Positions 8,011 through 15,762 of a stretch of DNA of 39,060 bases are shown here, piece by piece (within the stretch, counting starts at the first letter, position 1; each line of letters begins with the position of its first letter). Source of the DNA: Syntrophaceae bacterium (GTDB lineage: Bacteria; Desulfobacterota; Syntrophia; Syntrophales; Smithellaceae); contig PLGI01000171.1 of assembly GCA_003139775.1 (NCBI GenBank), positions 10,456 through 49,515 on the forward strand, in the 5' to 3' direction. Under the pieces are notes generated by a model. That model had not been told where the DNA came from. It was given only the letters and a program-made list of their open reading frames with translations, and did no database searches. The position numbers and the translations under genes are program-made.

Positions 8011-8095
8011 TGTCATTTATCTCGCGTCGCTGCGCCTCGGGGATAGTTCGACTTGCCAATATTGCGGCACTGCGTTTGTAATATTGGAGTCTCAC
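8011..8095 (-). repeat. Two-hairpin intergenic element, copy at 8.0 kb
   Basis: Read on the minus strand it opens with GTGAGACT directly after the stop codon of the FmdB gene, then a stem CCAATATT/AATATTGG around a loop holding AAACGCAGTG, then CAAGTCGAACTATCC, a second GC-rich region and ATGACACC. Flanks and loop match copies at 17.2, 19.3, 31.5 and 38.0 kb while the stem sequence differs. Confidence 0.75.
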
Positions 8096-8308
8096 TTAAT
8101 GACAGCAACCTGAAGAACAACCTGATGAGCAGGAGGAAGATGAACATGATGAACAATTTGACTTCCCGCCGGCAAATACTGACATAACCTTTTGAGGTTT
8201 TTTTGCTCCACATTCCGGACAAGAAAGTTTTTTTTCTTCCATTGATGAAAAGATCAAACTCTCAAAGATATTTTTACACTTTTTGCATCTAAATTCGTAA
8301 ATAGGCAT
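8096..8308 (-). CDS. FmdB-family zinc ribbon protein with Cys/Ser tail
   Basis: This is a 70-residue protein. MPIYEFRCKKC with Cys8 and Cys11, and CPECG with Cys30 and Cys33, form the zinc ribbon typical of the FmdB family; the family is thought to be regulatory but the function is not settled. The C-terminus (about residues 51-70) is almost entirely Cys and Ser with a final Gly-Cys-Cys-His, giving eight Cys in 20 residues, which may be disordered or bind more metal. It lies just downstream of the M48 protease gene (14-base gap), so the two are probably co-transcribed. Confidence 0.85.
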   Translation of the reverse strand: MPIYEFRCKKCKNIFESLIFSSMEEKKLSCPECGAKKPQKVMSVFAGGKSNCSSCSSSSCSSGCSSGCCH

Positions 8309-8322
8309 TGTATGTTATCCTT

Positions 8323-9744
8323 TTAAGGCTTTAATTTCCTGATCGATTTCTTATACTCGTCAGAGTTTAATTCTTTAATTGCCTGATTAATGGCGCCAGT
8401 TCGTTCTGAACCCTGCGGAAAATAAGTAAGTGCTTCTTTAAAATGAAATAGAGCACTTTCCTTCTTTTTCGCTTTTTTGAAATACAAGCCGAAATAATAA
8501 TGAGATTCGCCTTGATTATTTAGTTTACCATAGGTCATGGCAATGAAATAATTAATGTCTGCATCATCGAGCACTTTATCTTTCAGTTTCAGGTAGCAAT
8601 CAAGGGCATTTTGATAGTTATCTAAAGCAAAATAGGCTTTACCCAGTGCTAAAGTAACTTCATCGTTGTTGGTATTTAAATTTGCAGCCCGCAGAAGATA
8701 GTCTTGCGCAAGATCAGCTTTCCCCATTTTAAGATAAATTAAACCGATATTTTTTAAAACATCTTCATCCCGCGGAGATAAACTAAGCGCTTTTTGATAA
8801 TGATTGAGGGCGGAATTTGTTTGTCCGAGTTGATCTTCAGCTAAAGCAAGAGTATAGAGCAAATCAATGTTATTAGGATCTTTCTTAAAAGATTCTTCCA
8901 GTTGTTTGTACTTTGTATTCAGATCAGCTGTGTCTAATGAAACCAGAGCCTGCATCCTGCTGAGATTGCCAATAATGTTCTTTACTCCTCTCTGGTGATA
9001 TTGCGTTAAAATCAGGCTACCCAAATAAAAAATACGATCATCGGTGCCCGGATGTGTTTGTAGATAAGAAGGTATGGTTTTAGAGAAAAACTCATACTGT
9101 TTCATTATTTTAAGAAAGTCAACCATAGCTGCGGGATAATAGCCGGCGCTGACGAGATAACTTAAACCTAATCGGTCTGCTTCTTCTTCATGTTCACGCA
9201 TAAATTTTAGCGTCAGGCTGCTGGAACCGGCGACAGAAAAGGCGGCAATAGCCGCAGTAGCCTCACCACCTCCTCCTAGGAAAGCTCCGGCAATAATTGC
9301 GGCTAATGTGGCAATATTTAATTTTTGTGATTTTTCAATAAGACTGGCAACGTGATGAGAATTGGCATGGCCAAGTTCATGGGCAATAACCCCGGCTAAC
9401 TCACCTTCGTTTTCTACAACATTAATTAAGCCTTTATTGACATATACATAACCACCAGGCGTATTAAAAGCATTGATTAAATTACTATTCACAATATAAA
9501 AATGAAACTCAAACGGTGCTTTTTTACTTTGCGCGAGAATTAAATTGCCGATTTGATTTATATAATCATTGAGCTTCTTATTTTGCAGAAGAAGGTGATT
9601 TTTTTCCATTTGATCGTAAAATTCCTTGCCCAGTTTTTTTTCGTCATCGATAGTGAATTCGGCAAGACAAATGCTTGTTCGAAACAATAAGATAAAAAAA
9701 ACAACAGCAAAAGAAATATATTGATTTTGAGTAAATTTACACAT
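8323..9744 (-). CDS. M48-family periplasmic metalloprotease with TPR repeats (BepA-like)
   Basis: Zinc protease that in its BepA relatives trims misassembled outer-membrane proteins, including the LPS-export channel LptD. Residues 1-28 form a signal peptide ending near CLA. The catalytic HELGH is at 122-126 and the third ligand lies in EHEEEAD at about 184-190. Residues 280-460 contain about five TPR units with the usual LALGKAYFALDNYQNAL pattern. Length 473 matches BepA-type proteins. Expression probably begins near a short palindrome at 9764-9778. Outer-membrane quality control is inferred from the family. Confidence 0.88.
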   Translation of the reverse strand: MCKFTQNQYISFAVVFFILLFRTSICLAEFTIDDEKKLGKEFYDQMEKNHLLLQNKKLNDYINQIGNLILAQSKKAPFEFHFYIVNSNLINAFNTPGGYVYVNKGLINVVENEGELAGVIAHELGHANSHHVASLIEKSQKLNIATLAAIIAGAFLGGGGEATAAIAAFSVAGSSSLTLKFMREHEEEADRLGLSYLVSAGYYPAAMVDFLKIMKQYEFFSKTIPSYLQTHPGTDDRIFYLGSLILTQYHQRGVKNIIGNLSRMQALVSLDTADLNTKYKQLEESFKKDPNNIDLLYTLALAEDQLGQTNSALNHYQKALSLSPRDEDVLKNIGLIYLKMGKADLAQDYLLRAANLNTNNDEVTLALGKAYFALDNYQNALDCYLKLKDKVLDDADINYFIAMTYGKLNNQGESHYYFGLYFKKAKKKESALFHFKEALTYFPQGSERTGAINQAIKELNSDEYKKSIRKLKP

Positions 9745-9763
9745 AAGCAGTTTTTAAATTAAA

Positions 9764-9778
9764 TACTATATTATAGTA
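9764..9778. promoter_or_regulatory. Short palindrome ahead of the M48 protease gene
   Basis: TACTATA and TATAGTA are perfect inverted arms around a single central T, 20 bases upstream of the protease ATG, in the 112-base divergent gap with cmk. It could be an operator or simply an AT-rich promoter region. Confidence 0.3.
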
Positions 9779-9856
9779 ATATTACCTTCTTTATAATTTA
9801 AAGACAAGTCTTCATTTTTTAGAGTCAACTTAAAATATTAACGGGGATTATCAGGT

Positions 9857-10525
9857 ATGGAGAAAAAATTTATTATAACTATTGATGGACCGGCAGGCGC
9901 CGGCAAAAGTACGGTAAGCAAAACTTTAGCAAAGAAGCTGAATTATATTTATCTGGATACAGGCGCTCTTTATCGAGCACTGGCTTATAAAACGCTAAAA
10001 CTTAAAATATCTTTAGACGACGTTTCCGCCATAGCTAATCTGTGTTCCAGTACCACCGTAGTTCTGAAAAATATTGACGGCCGAATGAAAGTATATGTGG
10101 ATGGGGAAGATGTTGAGGAAAAAATTCGTACAGAAGAAGTAGGACTGGCTGCTTCTAACATATCTACTTTTGCCGTAGTGCGAGAAAGATTACTTAATTT
10201 ACAGAGAGAGGCAGGAGCTCAAGGCGGTATAGTTGCGGAAGGCAGGGATATGGGTTCAGTAGTTTTTCCGCATGCGGATTATAAATTTTTTCTTGATGCC
10301 AAATTAGAAGAAAGAATAAAAAGAAGGTACGAAGAACTTTTGGACAAAGGTGCTTCAGTCGAATATAAAACAATTCAAAAAGATATGTTCGCCAGGGATA
10401 AACAGGATAAGCAGCGTGAAATTGCGCCCCTGAAAGCGCCTGATGGTGCAATAATAATTGATTCAGATAATTTGTCTGCGGCGGAAGTCGTAGACAATAT
10501 TATCTTTTATATTCCGGTAAAATAA
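9857..10525 (+). CDS. cmk: Cytidylate kinase
   Basis: Phosphorylates CMP and dCMP with ATP in pyrimidine nucleotide supply. The P-loop GPAGAGKST is at about 11-19, followed by LDTGALYRALAYK for CMP binding and VAEGRDMGSVVFP, the hallmark of the family. Length 222 is typical. It precedes rpsA, a very widely conserved order. A GGGG motif lies about 10 bases ahead of the ATG. A palindrome follows within 3 bases of the stop. Confidence 0.96.
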   Translation: MEKKFIITIDGPAGAGKSTVSKTLAKKLNYIYLDTGALYRALAYKTLKLKISLDDVSAIANLCSSTTVVLKNIDGRMKVYVDGEDVEEKIRTEEVGLAASNISTFAVVRERLLNLQREAGAQGGIVAEGRDMGSVVFPHADYKFFLDAKLEERIKRRYEELLDKGASVEYKTIQKDMFARDKQDKQREIAPLKAPDGAIIIDSDNLSAAEVVDNIIFYIPVK

Positions 10526-10527
10526 AT

Positions 10528-10582
10528 TGAAAATTAACCATAAATACATATATATTTGATTTATGTTGATATTTAATTTTCA
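10528..10582 (+). promoter_or_regulatory. AT-rich two-part hairpin in the cmk-rpsA gap
   Basis: The outer arms TGAAAATTAA (10528-10537) and TTAATTTTCA (10573-10582) pair perfectly; inside them CATAAAT (10539-10545) pairs with ATTTATG (10559-10565). The right arm overlaps a predicted rpsA -35 element. It could be a weak cmk terminator, an operator, or part of the control of S1 synthesis. Confidence 0.5.
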
Positions 10583-10594
10583 GTGTGTTAAATT
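10566..10594 (+). promoter_or_regulatory. Predicted promoter of rpsA
   Basis: TTGATA (10566-10571) and TAAATT (10589-10594) are spaced by 17 bases. The -10 is a modest match (4 of 6). The leader would be about 35 bases before the rpsA ATG. Confidence 0.4.
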
Positions 10595-10637
10595 TTAAAA
10601 ATTATGAGGTTCATAAAACTTAGGGGGTATTAGTTAA

Positions 10638-12407
10638 ATGGTTAACAATAACAACTTAAACTTAACAAAAGAAAAGGAATTTGACGCGGACTCTTCAACA
10701 AAAAATCAATCATCTCCATCCAAAGAAGACGGCATGGATTTTAAAGAACTTTTCGAACAAAGCCTTAACCAACTGCAATATGGTGATATCGCCAGAGGTA
10801 AAGTTGTACAGATCAAAGACGATAGGGTAATGGTTGATGTTGGTTGGAAAACTGAAGGTTATATTCCTGCCGGAGAAATAAAAGACACTCGAGGAAATAT
10901 CAATATTTCTGTTGGCGATGAAATAGATGTATTTATTGATAAGAGAGATTCAGAAGGTACCTTGGTATTATCAAAAGATAAAGCATCCAAATTCAAAATT
11001 TGGGATGACATTAAAAACGCTTGCGATAATAATATTCTGATTGAAGGTGTTGTTGTCGAAAAAGTTAAAGGAGGCCTTTCCGTTGATATTGGGATTATCG
11101 CCTTCCTCCCCGGTTCTCAGGTAGATATTCGTCCAATTAAAGATTTAGACAAATTCGTTGGCCAAACCTTAGATTTCAACGTGTTAAAATATGACCGAAA
11201 GCGTAACAATGTAGTTTTGTCGCGCCGTTCGATTGTGTCTTCAGAAAGAGAAGCGGAAAAGAAAGATATTTTAAAATCTATTCAGGAAGGTAACATTATC
11301 GAAGGTGTGATTAAAAATATCACTGATTACGGTGTATTTATTGATTTAGGAGGCATTGATGGACTGCTTCATGTTACGGATATTTCCTGGGGCAGAATTG
11401 CTAAACCTGCGGAAAATTTCCGTAAGGGTGAAAAAATCAAGACCAAAGTTCTTTCCTTTGACTCTGAGAAAGAGAGGGTTTCTTTAGGCCTCAAACAGTT
11501 AATGGATAATCCATGGGAAAGAATCATAGAAAAATATCCGGTCGGTTCGATTGTCGAAGGCAAGGTTGTAAATTTGACTGACTACGGTGTTTTTGTGGAA
11601 TTGGAGCCGGGAGTTGAGGGATTGGTACATATATCGGAGATGTACTGGACAAGAGAAATTAAACATCCATCAAAAGTATTGAATATGGATGAAACAATCA
11701 AAGTTATGGTTTTGGAAGTAAATCCGGAAACAAAGCGGGTTTCTTTAAGCTTAAAGCAAACAACAGCAAATCCATGGGAGAAGTTAAAAGAAAAATATCC
11801 GGTCGGAACAGTTGTTAAAGGTGTTGTCAGGAATATCACTAATTTCGGAGTTTTTGTAGGAATTGAAGAAAAGATTGACGGATTAATCCATGTATCTGAT
11901 ATTTCATGGAAGCATAGGGTAACTCATCCCTCTGAATATTTTAAAAAAGGGCAGGAAGTTGAGGCAGTAGTCTTAAATGTGGATGTAGAAAACGAAAAAT
12001 TTTCTCTGGGTATAAAACAAATTGAAAAAAATCCTTGGTATGATTTGTCTCAAAAATATGCGCCAGGTAGTGTTGTAACGGGTAAAATAACGAACTTTAC
12101 AGATTTTGGAATTTTTATGGAAATTGAGGAGGGGATCGAAGGACTTGTCCATATCTCCGAAATAAGCCAAAAGCGCGTAAAGACTTCTTCGGAACTTTAT
12201 TCTATGGGAGACACTGTATCGGCCATAGTCAAGAGTATTGACCCTAAATCCAAGAAAATTAGATTAAGCATAAAGGAACTGGAAGCTCCGGCTCCGGCTC
12301 AGGCACCAACATCAAATCAATATATTAACAATACAGAAAATGTAGGATCTAATCTTAGTCAGGCGTTGGCAGAAGTAAAAATTAACAATCAGCAAAAAGG
12401 TGAATAA
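10638..12407 (+). CDS. rpsA: 30S ribosomal protein S1 (six S1 domains)
   Basis: S1 binds mRNA and helps its docking on the 30S subunit. Six S1 OB-fold repeats can be placed at about residues 48-113, 133-197, 217-286, 302-373, 389-460 and 476-546; the last four carry the DYGVF or DFGIF and GLVHISE patterns and are closely alike. The N-terminal 45 residues are polar and the last 40 are rich in Ala, Pro and Asn. Length 589 is usual. AGGGGGT lies about 10 bases before the ATG. The last codons overlap the sppA ribosome site, indicating coupled translation. Confidence 0.97.
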   Translation: MVNNNNLNLTKEKEFDADSSTKNQSSPSKEDGMDFKELFEQSLNQLQYGDIARGKVVQIKDDRVMVDVGWKTEGYIPAGEIKDTRGNINISVGDEIDVFIDKRDSEGTLVLSKDKASKFKIWDDIKNACDNNILIEGVVVEKVKGGLSVDIGIIAFLPGSQVDIRPIKDLDKFVGQTLDFNVLKYDRKRNNVVLSRRSIVSSEREAEKKDILKSIQEGNIIEGVIKNITDYGVFIDLGGIDGLLHVTDISWGRIAKPAENFRKGEKIKTKVLSFDSEKERVSLGLKQLMDNPWERIIEKYPVGSIVEGKVVNLTDYGVFVELEPGVEGLVHISEMYWTREIKHPSKVLNMDETIKVMVLEVNPETKRVSLSLKQTTANPWEKLKEKYPVGTVVKGVVRNITNFGVFVGIEEKIDGLIHVSDISWKHRVTHPSEYFKKGQEVEAVVLNVDVENEKFSLGIKQIEKNPWYDLSQKYAPGSVVTGKITNFTDFGIFMEIEEGIEGLVHISEISQKRVKTSSELYSMGDTVSAIVKSIDPKSKKIRLSIKELEAPAPAQAPTSNQYINNTENVGSNLSQALAEVKINNQQKGE

Positions 12408-12411
12408 AAGC

Positions 12412-13308
12412 ATGAGAAAACATCCCGTAATTTTTGGAATATTCATACTTCTGATTCTGGGGATTTCGTTTTACTTTTTTTTCTATAAAGCTGGTTTACA
12501 TTCCGGTAAAAATAAAGGTTTTTCTTTAAATGACAAAATTGGCGTTGTTCCTGTCGAAGGTGTAATTGCTGATTCCCAGGCAATAACCGAGCAATTGGAT
12601 GAGTTCGGCAAGGATGATTCTATTGCTGCCGTTGTTTTGCGGGTCGATTCGCCCGGCGGAGGTGTAGCCGCTTCTCAAGAAATTTACGATGCCGTGATTG
12701 AGCTCAAAAAAAAGAAAAAGGTTGTCGTGTCTATGGGTTCAGTTGCCGCTTCCGGCGGCTTGCTTGTAGCTTGTGCCGCGGATAAAATTGTCGCTAATCC
12801 CGGAACCATTACCGGTAGTATTTCAGCAATTATGCAGTTTGCCAATTTTGAAGAATTGATGAAGAAAGTCGGGTTGAAATCTTCCGTAGTAAAAAGTGGG
12901 CAATATAAAGATATTGGTTCGCCCCTGAGAGATATGACTCCTGAAGAAAAAGTAATTATTCAGGATCTGGTAGATGACATCTTCAATCAGTTTGTCGACG
13001 TGATCGTGAAAGAACGGAAGCTTCCCCGGGAAAAAGTTATTCAGATAGCTGATGGCCGCGTATTTTCCGGACGTAAGGCGAAAGAACTTGGGTTGGTTGA
13101 TTATCTTGGCGACATGGCATCTGCAGCCAAACTGGCAAGTAAATTAGCGGGAAAAGACGGCAAATATGATCTGGTTTACCCCAGCAAAAAACGGACATCT
13201 ATTTTTGATTATCTGTTGGAAAGCACGGCAAGTCAAATAAGCAATTCCCTGAAAGAAAAAATGGGAAGTATCAACGGCTTAAGTTATTTATATTATCCTG
13301 TCAGATAA
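12412..13308 (+). CDS. sppA: Signal peptide peptidase SppA (short, 36-kDa type)
   Basis: Membrane-anchored serine protease that degrades released signal peptides. The N-terminal membrane segment is at about residues 6-25. The catalytic Ser lies in SVAASGG and the Lys in KSGQYKDIGSP. Only one protease domain is present, as in SppA of about 300 residues. I chose ATG at 12412 because AAGG (12397-12400) lies 11 bases upstream; an in-frame GTG at 12400 overlaps rpsA by 8 bases but has no ribosome site. It lies between rpsA and an IHF/HU gene, an arrangement seen in many proteobacteria. Confidence 0.93.
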   Translation: MRKHPVIFGIFILLILGISFYFFFYKAGLHSGKNKGFSLNDKIGVVPVEGVIADSQAITEQLDEFGKDDSIAAVVLRVDSPGGGVAASQEIYDAVIELKKKKKVVVSMGSVAASGGLLVACAADKIVANPGTITGSISAIMQFANFEELMKKVGLKSSVVKSGQYKDIGSPLRDMTPEEKVIIQDLVDDIFNQFVDVIVKERKLPREKVIQIADGRVFSGRKAKELGLVDYLGDMASAAKLASKLAGKDGKYDLVYPSKKRTSIFDYLLESTASQISNSLKEKMGSINGLSYLYYPVR

Positions 13309-13323
13309 ATGCCAGAGGTTATT

Positions 13324-13608
13324 ATGACAAAAAACGATTTAATTAAAAAATTGCAGGAAGAGTTGAAATCTTATTCCCTTCAGGATGTAACTTATGCCGT
13401 AAACATAATATTTGATTCGATGATTGGTGCGATAAAACGCGGGGAACGTATTGAACTGAGGGGGTTTGGCAGTTTTGTAGTTAGAGAAAGAAAACCACGT
13501 CTGGGCAGAAATCCCAAATCCGGCGCCGAAGTAAAATTGGCAGAAAGAAAAGTGCCATTTTTTAAAACCGGTAAAGAATTGCGGCTGATGGTAGACAATA
13601 AGAAATGA
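13324..13608 (+). CDS. IHF-beta/HU family DNA-bending protein
   Basis: This is a histone-like protein of 94 residues that bends DNA. It starts MTKNDLIKKL, as IHF-beta proteins do, and carries the GFGSFVVRERKPRLGRNPKSG arm, whose Pro inserts into the minor groove. An in-frame ATG at 13309 directly follows the sppA stop, but the AGAGG at 13312-13316 fits the ATG at 13324 and that start matches the family. Its position after rpsA and sppA is the classic ihfB place. Because RpoN is also encoded here, a role in sigma-54 promoter looping is plausible. Confidence 0.9.
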   Translation: MTKNDLIKKLQEELKSYSLQDVTYAVNIIFDSMIGAIKRGERIELRGFGSFVVRERKPRLGRNPKSGAEVKLAERKVPFFKTGKELRLMVDNKK

Positions 13609-14369
13609 CTTATCAAACTGTAATCATTGAAAAGAAAGACGGATATGCCGTAGTCAAGTTCAATCGTCCTCATGAGATGAACGCGATTTCCAAAGAGATG
13701 CGGCAGGACTTATATACGGTTTTTATTGATTTGGAGATTGATCCGGAAGTTAAAGCAATAATTATAACCGGCGGAGAATATGTTTTTTCAGCCGGTATGG
13801 ATATAAAGGAAATGTCCAGCCTTCCTAATGAGGAAGGAGATGAATTTCTTAAATCAATGATGAGGTACTTAAAAAAGATTTATTCCTGCAAAAAACCGGT
13901 AATCGCTGCAGTAGGCGGTATTGCTTTAGGTGGCGGTTTTAATCTGGTTACTGTTTGTGATCTTGTTGTTGCCTCCGAAAGCGCGATCTTTTGTCATCCC
14001 GAGTTAAAATTTGGATTCAATCCGTTTTTTTATCCGTTAAGTCAAATTGTCGGTATAACCAAAGCAAAAGAAATAGTAATGCTGGGAGAGCCGATAGGGG
14101 CGAATGAAGCCTTGAAAATCGGGTTAGTCAATAAAGTTGAGTTGCCGGAGAGATTTATGCAGGTGGCGGAAAATATAGCCCAGACCTTAGCGAAACGTTC
14201 GCCTAAAGCTTTTGAAGAATTAAAAAATCTTTGCTCTATTGTGCCGCGTATGGATAAAATGGCTGCACTGGATATAGAATCGTCAATATGCGCGTTGCTC
14301 TTTGCCCGTGATGAACGCAAAATTCAAATGAACGAAATGTTGTCTGAAAAATCCCGCAAGAAAAAATAG
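13605..14369 (+). CDS. Enoyl-CoA hydratase/isomerase family protein (crotonase fold)
   Basis: The crotonase fold is clear: the oxyanion-hole motifs SAGMDIKEM (62-70) and GGIALGGGFN (104-113) are both present. Of the two catalytic Glu of classical hydratase, the second is kept (Glu133 in HPELKFG) but the first position is Asn113. So hydration of enoyl-CoA is uncertain, and an isomerase, hydrolase or other crotonase activity is possible. The start overlaps the IHF stop by 4 bases (ATGA), so the gene ends the rpsA-sppA-IHF unit. A hairpin repeat begins exactly at its stop codon. Confidence 0.85.
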   Translation: MTYQTVIIEKKDGYAVVKFNRPHEMNAISKEMRQDLYTVFIDLEIDPEVKAIIITGGEYVFSAGMDIKEMSSLPNEEGDEFLKSMMRYLKKIYSCKKPVIAAVGGIALGGGFNLVTVCDLVVASESAIFCHPELKFGFNPFFYPLSQIVGITKAKEIVMLGEPIGANEALKIGLVNKVELPERFMQVAENIAQTLAKRSPKAFEELKNLCSIVPRMDKMAALDIESSICALLFARDERKIQMNEMLSEKSRKKK

Positions 14370-14560
14370 TGACACTCGCTGAAAACGAACGTAGTGAAGT
14401 TTGAAGCGTAAGTGGAACTATCCCCAACGCGAAGCGTTGCGGGATAAGTGACACCTTATCCAGAAGCGAAGCGCATAACCTAAAGGTCATCTGCGACTGA
14501 AATTTGTTGGACGAACTATCCCGCGAGCATAGCGAATCGGGGTAGTGAAGACCATTGTTA
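14367..14560 (+). repeat. Cluster of hairpin modules after the crotonase gene
   Basis: The stretch begins TAGTGACACTCGCTG, using the stop codon as its first bases. It then holds CAACGC/GCGTTG inside ATCCC...GGGAT, a GGATAAG/CTTATCC hairpin (14442-14461), a right half-module CTGAAATTTGTTGGACGAAC and CTATCCCG/CGGGGTAG (about 14515-14545). The module borders match those at 17.2, 31.5 and 37.7 kb. Confidence 0.7.
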
Positions 14561-14651
14561 CGAAGTTTGTCCCTGTGCCACCTGAAGGTGGCGGGATAAT
14601 TCGCTCTAAGATTTTCCGGGCACTACATTTCGGAAAATCAAGGCTCATTAA
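14561..14651 (+). repeat. Direct repeat, copy 1 (second copy near 37.7 kb)
   Basis: About 90 bases match 37675-37769 closely. The block carries GCCACC/GGTGGC and a 9-base-pair hairpin GATTTTCCG/CGGAAAATC (14610-14639), then AAGGCTCATTAAA. It lies directly downstream of the minus-strand sigma-like gene, but no T-tract follows the hairpin. Confidence 0.8.
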
Positions 14652-14653
14652 AA

Positions 14654-14938
14654 TTACAAATTATCCCAATCATTTCCCTGTATGGCAAAATCTTTAAGCT
14701 GGTCTCTTCTCTTTTTATGCTGAAGCTTTTTTAAGGCCTTAGCTTCAATTTGCCGGATTCTTTCACGCGTAACACCCATCATATCGCCCACTTCTTCCAA
14801 AGTGAATGGCCCGTAGTTACAGGCTACCCATGTACAATTTAAAAAGGATTCATTTTTTAAACGCCACTCACAGGTACTGTCAGTGCATATCTCAGTAATT
14901 AGAGTCATCTTTTTCTTGCAGGTATATGAATTATTCAT
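14654..14938 (-). CDS. Stand-alone sigma-70 region 4 mini-protein with Cys-rich N-terminus
   Basis: This is a 94-residue protein. Residues about 43-73 ([20 protein letters not shown], then [10 protein letters not shown]) are a textbook sigma-70 region 4 helix-turn-helix, which reads -35 elements. The regions 1-3 needed for a working sigma factor are missing. The N-terminal half has Cys7, Cys18, Cys23, Cys35 and Cys40, suited to a zinc or Fe-S site. I recall similar small proteins in Deltaproteobacteria but know of no assigned role. AAGGAG lies 8 bases before the ATG. It lies alone between the crotonase unit and the FTR/glutaredoxin pair. A redox- or metal-sensing DNA-binding regulator is inferred. 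Confidence 0.8.
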   Translation of the reverse strand: MNNSYTCKKKMTLITEICTDSTCEWRLKNESFLNCTWVACNYGPFTLEEVGDMMGVTRERIRQIEAKALKKLQHKKRRDQLKDFAIQGNDWDNL

Positions 14939-15097
14939 GGAGAAAACTCCTTATTTTTCAAATTTTTCCAAATTAAATGTTAAATTTTTCGATTACGGTT
15001 GAATATAATGATTTATTTCGGGAAATCAAGTAAAAAGATAAAAACATTTTTATCCCAAAATACAGTGTTGAATATAACAGGGGAAATCTAATGTCTC

Positions 15098-15430
15098 CTA
15101 AAAACTGATTTTTTCCTTTGGCCTTCTCTCCGGAACGTATTGATGTTCAATCCTTCCTTCATTCCATTGGGAAGAAACATATAAATTGCAGTAACAACTG
15201 CCGTATTCTTTGATGTCTTCCGGCCTGTACTGACAGGGGCACATAATATCGGCATCCTTTTCGCGATTACCGGCTGCCAGACGGCAGGGGCAGGACATGT
15301 AGCCGTAGCGTTCCTTGTTGATTAAAAGATCGCCTAAAATTGTCAGAACCCATTCCTTGTCTTTGTTAAAGAAATAGCCTTTGGGTTCCTGAACTTTTTT
15401 TAACATCTCGTAGAGTTCGGCGGGAAGCAT
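15098..15430 (-). CDS. Ferredoxin-thioredoxin reductase catalytic (beta) subunit
   Basis: Uses electrons from ferredoxin to reduce a disulfide on a thioredoxin-like partner. The six key cysteines are present: Cys47/Cys49 (CPC), Cys64/Cys66 (CPC) and Cys79/Cys81 (CYC). By family, Cys47, 64, 66 and 79 hold the 4Fe-4S cluster and Cys49/Cys81 form the active disulfide. Length 110 is normal. The ATG overlaps the stop of the glutaredoxin-like gene (TAATG), so translation is coupled and that protein is the obvious substrate. No FTR alpha subunit is seen, as in anaerobes that use the catalytic subunit alone. Confidence 0.9.
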   Translation of the reverse strand: MLPAELYEMLKKVQEPKGYFFNKDKEWVLTILGDLLINKERYGYMSCPCRLAAGNREKDADIMCPCQYRPEDIKEYGSCYCNLYVSSQWNEGRIEHQYVPERRPKEKISF

Positions 15431-15681
15431 TAAAGACCCAACGCCTCCTTAATATCGTTTTCCTTGAAGCCGATAATTATATTGTCGCCAATGATAATAG
15501 TCGGGAAAGAACGCTGGGGATTGTATTGCTCCACTTCTTTTAAAATAATCTGCCTTTCATCACCTTGAAGCAAATCAACATCAACATAATCGAAAGCAAC
15601 TCCGTTATCATGCAGGAACTTCTTTGTCGCTCTGCAATGACTACACGTGCTCAAGGTAAATATTTTAACTTTAGTGGCCAT
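15430..15681 (-). CDS. Glutaredoxin/NrdH-like thiol carrier
   Basis: This is an 83-residue thioredoxin-fold protein with the redox centre TCSHC (Cys13 and Cys16) and a conserved FPTIIIGDN, which gives the cis-Pro loop. It lacks a long extra domain. Coupling to the FTR catalytic subunit (1-base overlap) suggests it is reduced by ferredoxin through FTR rather than by glutathione or NADPH, and passes electrons to targets such as ribonucleotide reductase; this is inferred. Confidence 0.88.
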   Translation of the reverse strand: MATKVKIFTLSTCSHCRATKKFLHDNGVAFDYVDVDLLQGDERQIILKEVEQYNPQRSFPTIIIGDNIIIGFKENDIKEALGL

Positions 15682-15762
15682 TTTCTACTCCTTAATTTTT
15701 AGTGTGTTTAATTTAACTGGATTTCTAAAAAATGGCAACTGATTATTTTTGATTGGAACAAA

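Noticed and set aside
12400-12411. GTG start of sppA overlapping rpsA
   Set aside because: No ribosome site precedes it, while AAGG fits the ATG at 12412; the difference is only four residues.
13309-13323. Upstream ATG start for the IHF-like gene, directly after the sppA stop
   Set aside because: The AGAGG lies inside this stretch and fits the ATG at 13324, which also gives the conserved family N-terminus.
14367-14651. Possible CRISPR array from repeated hairpins
   Set aside because: Repeat units vary in length and sequence, spacing is irregular, and no cas genes are present.
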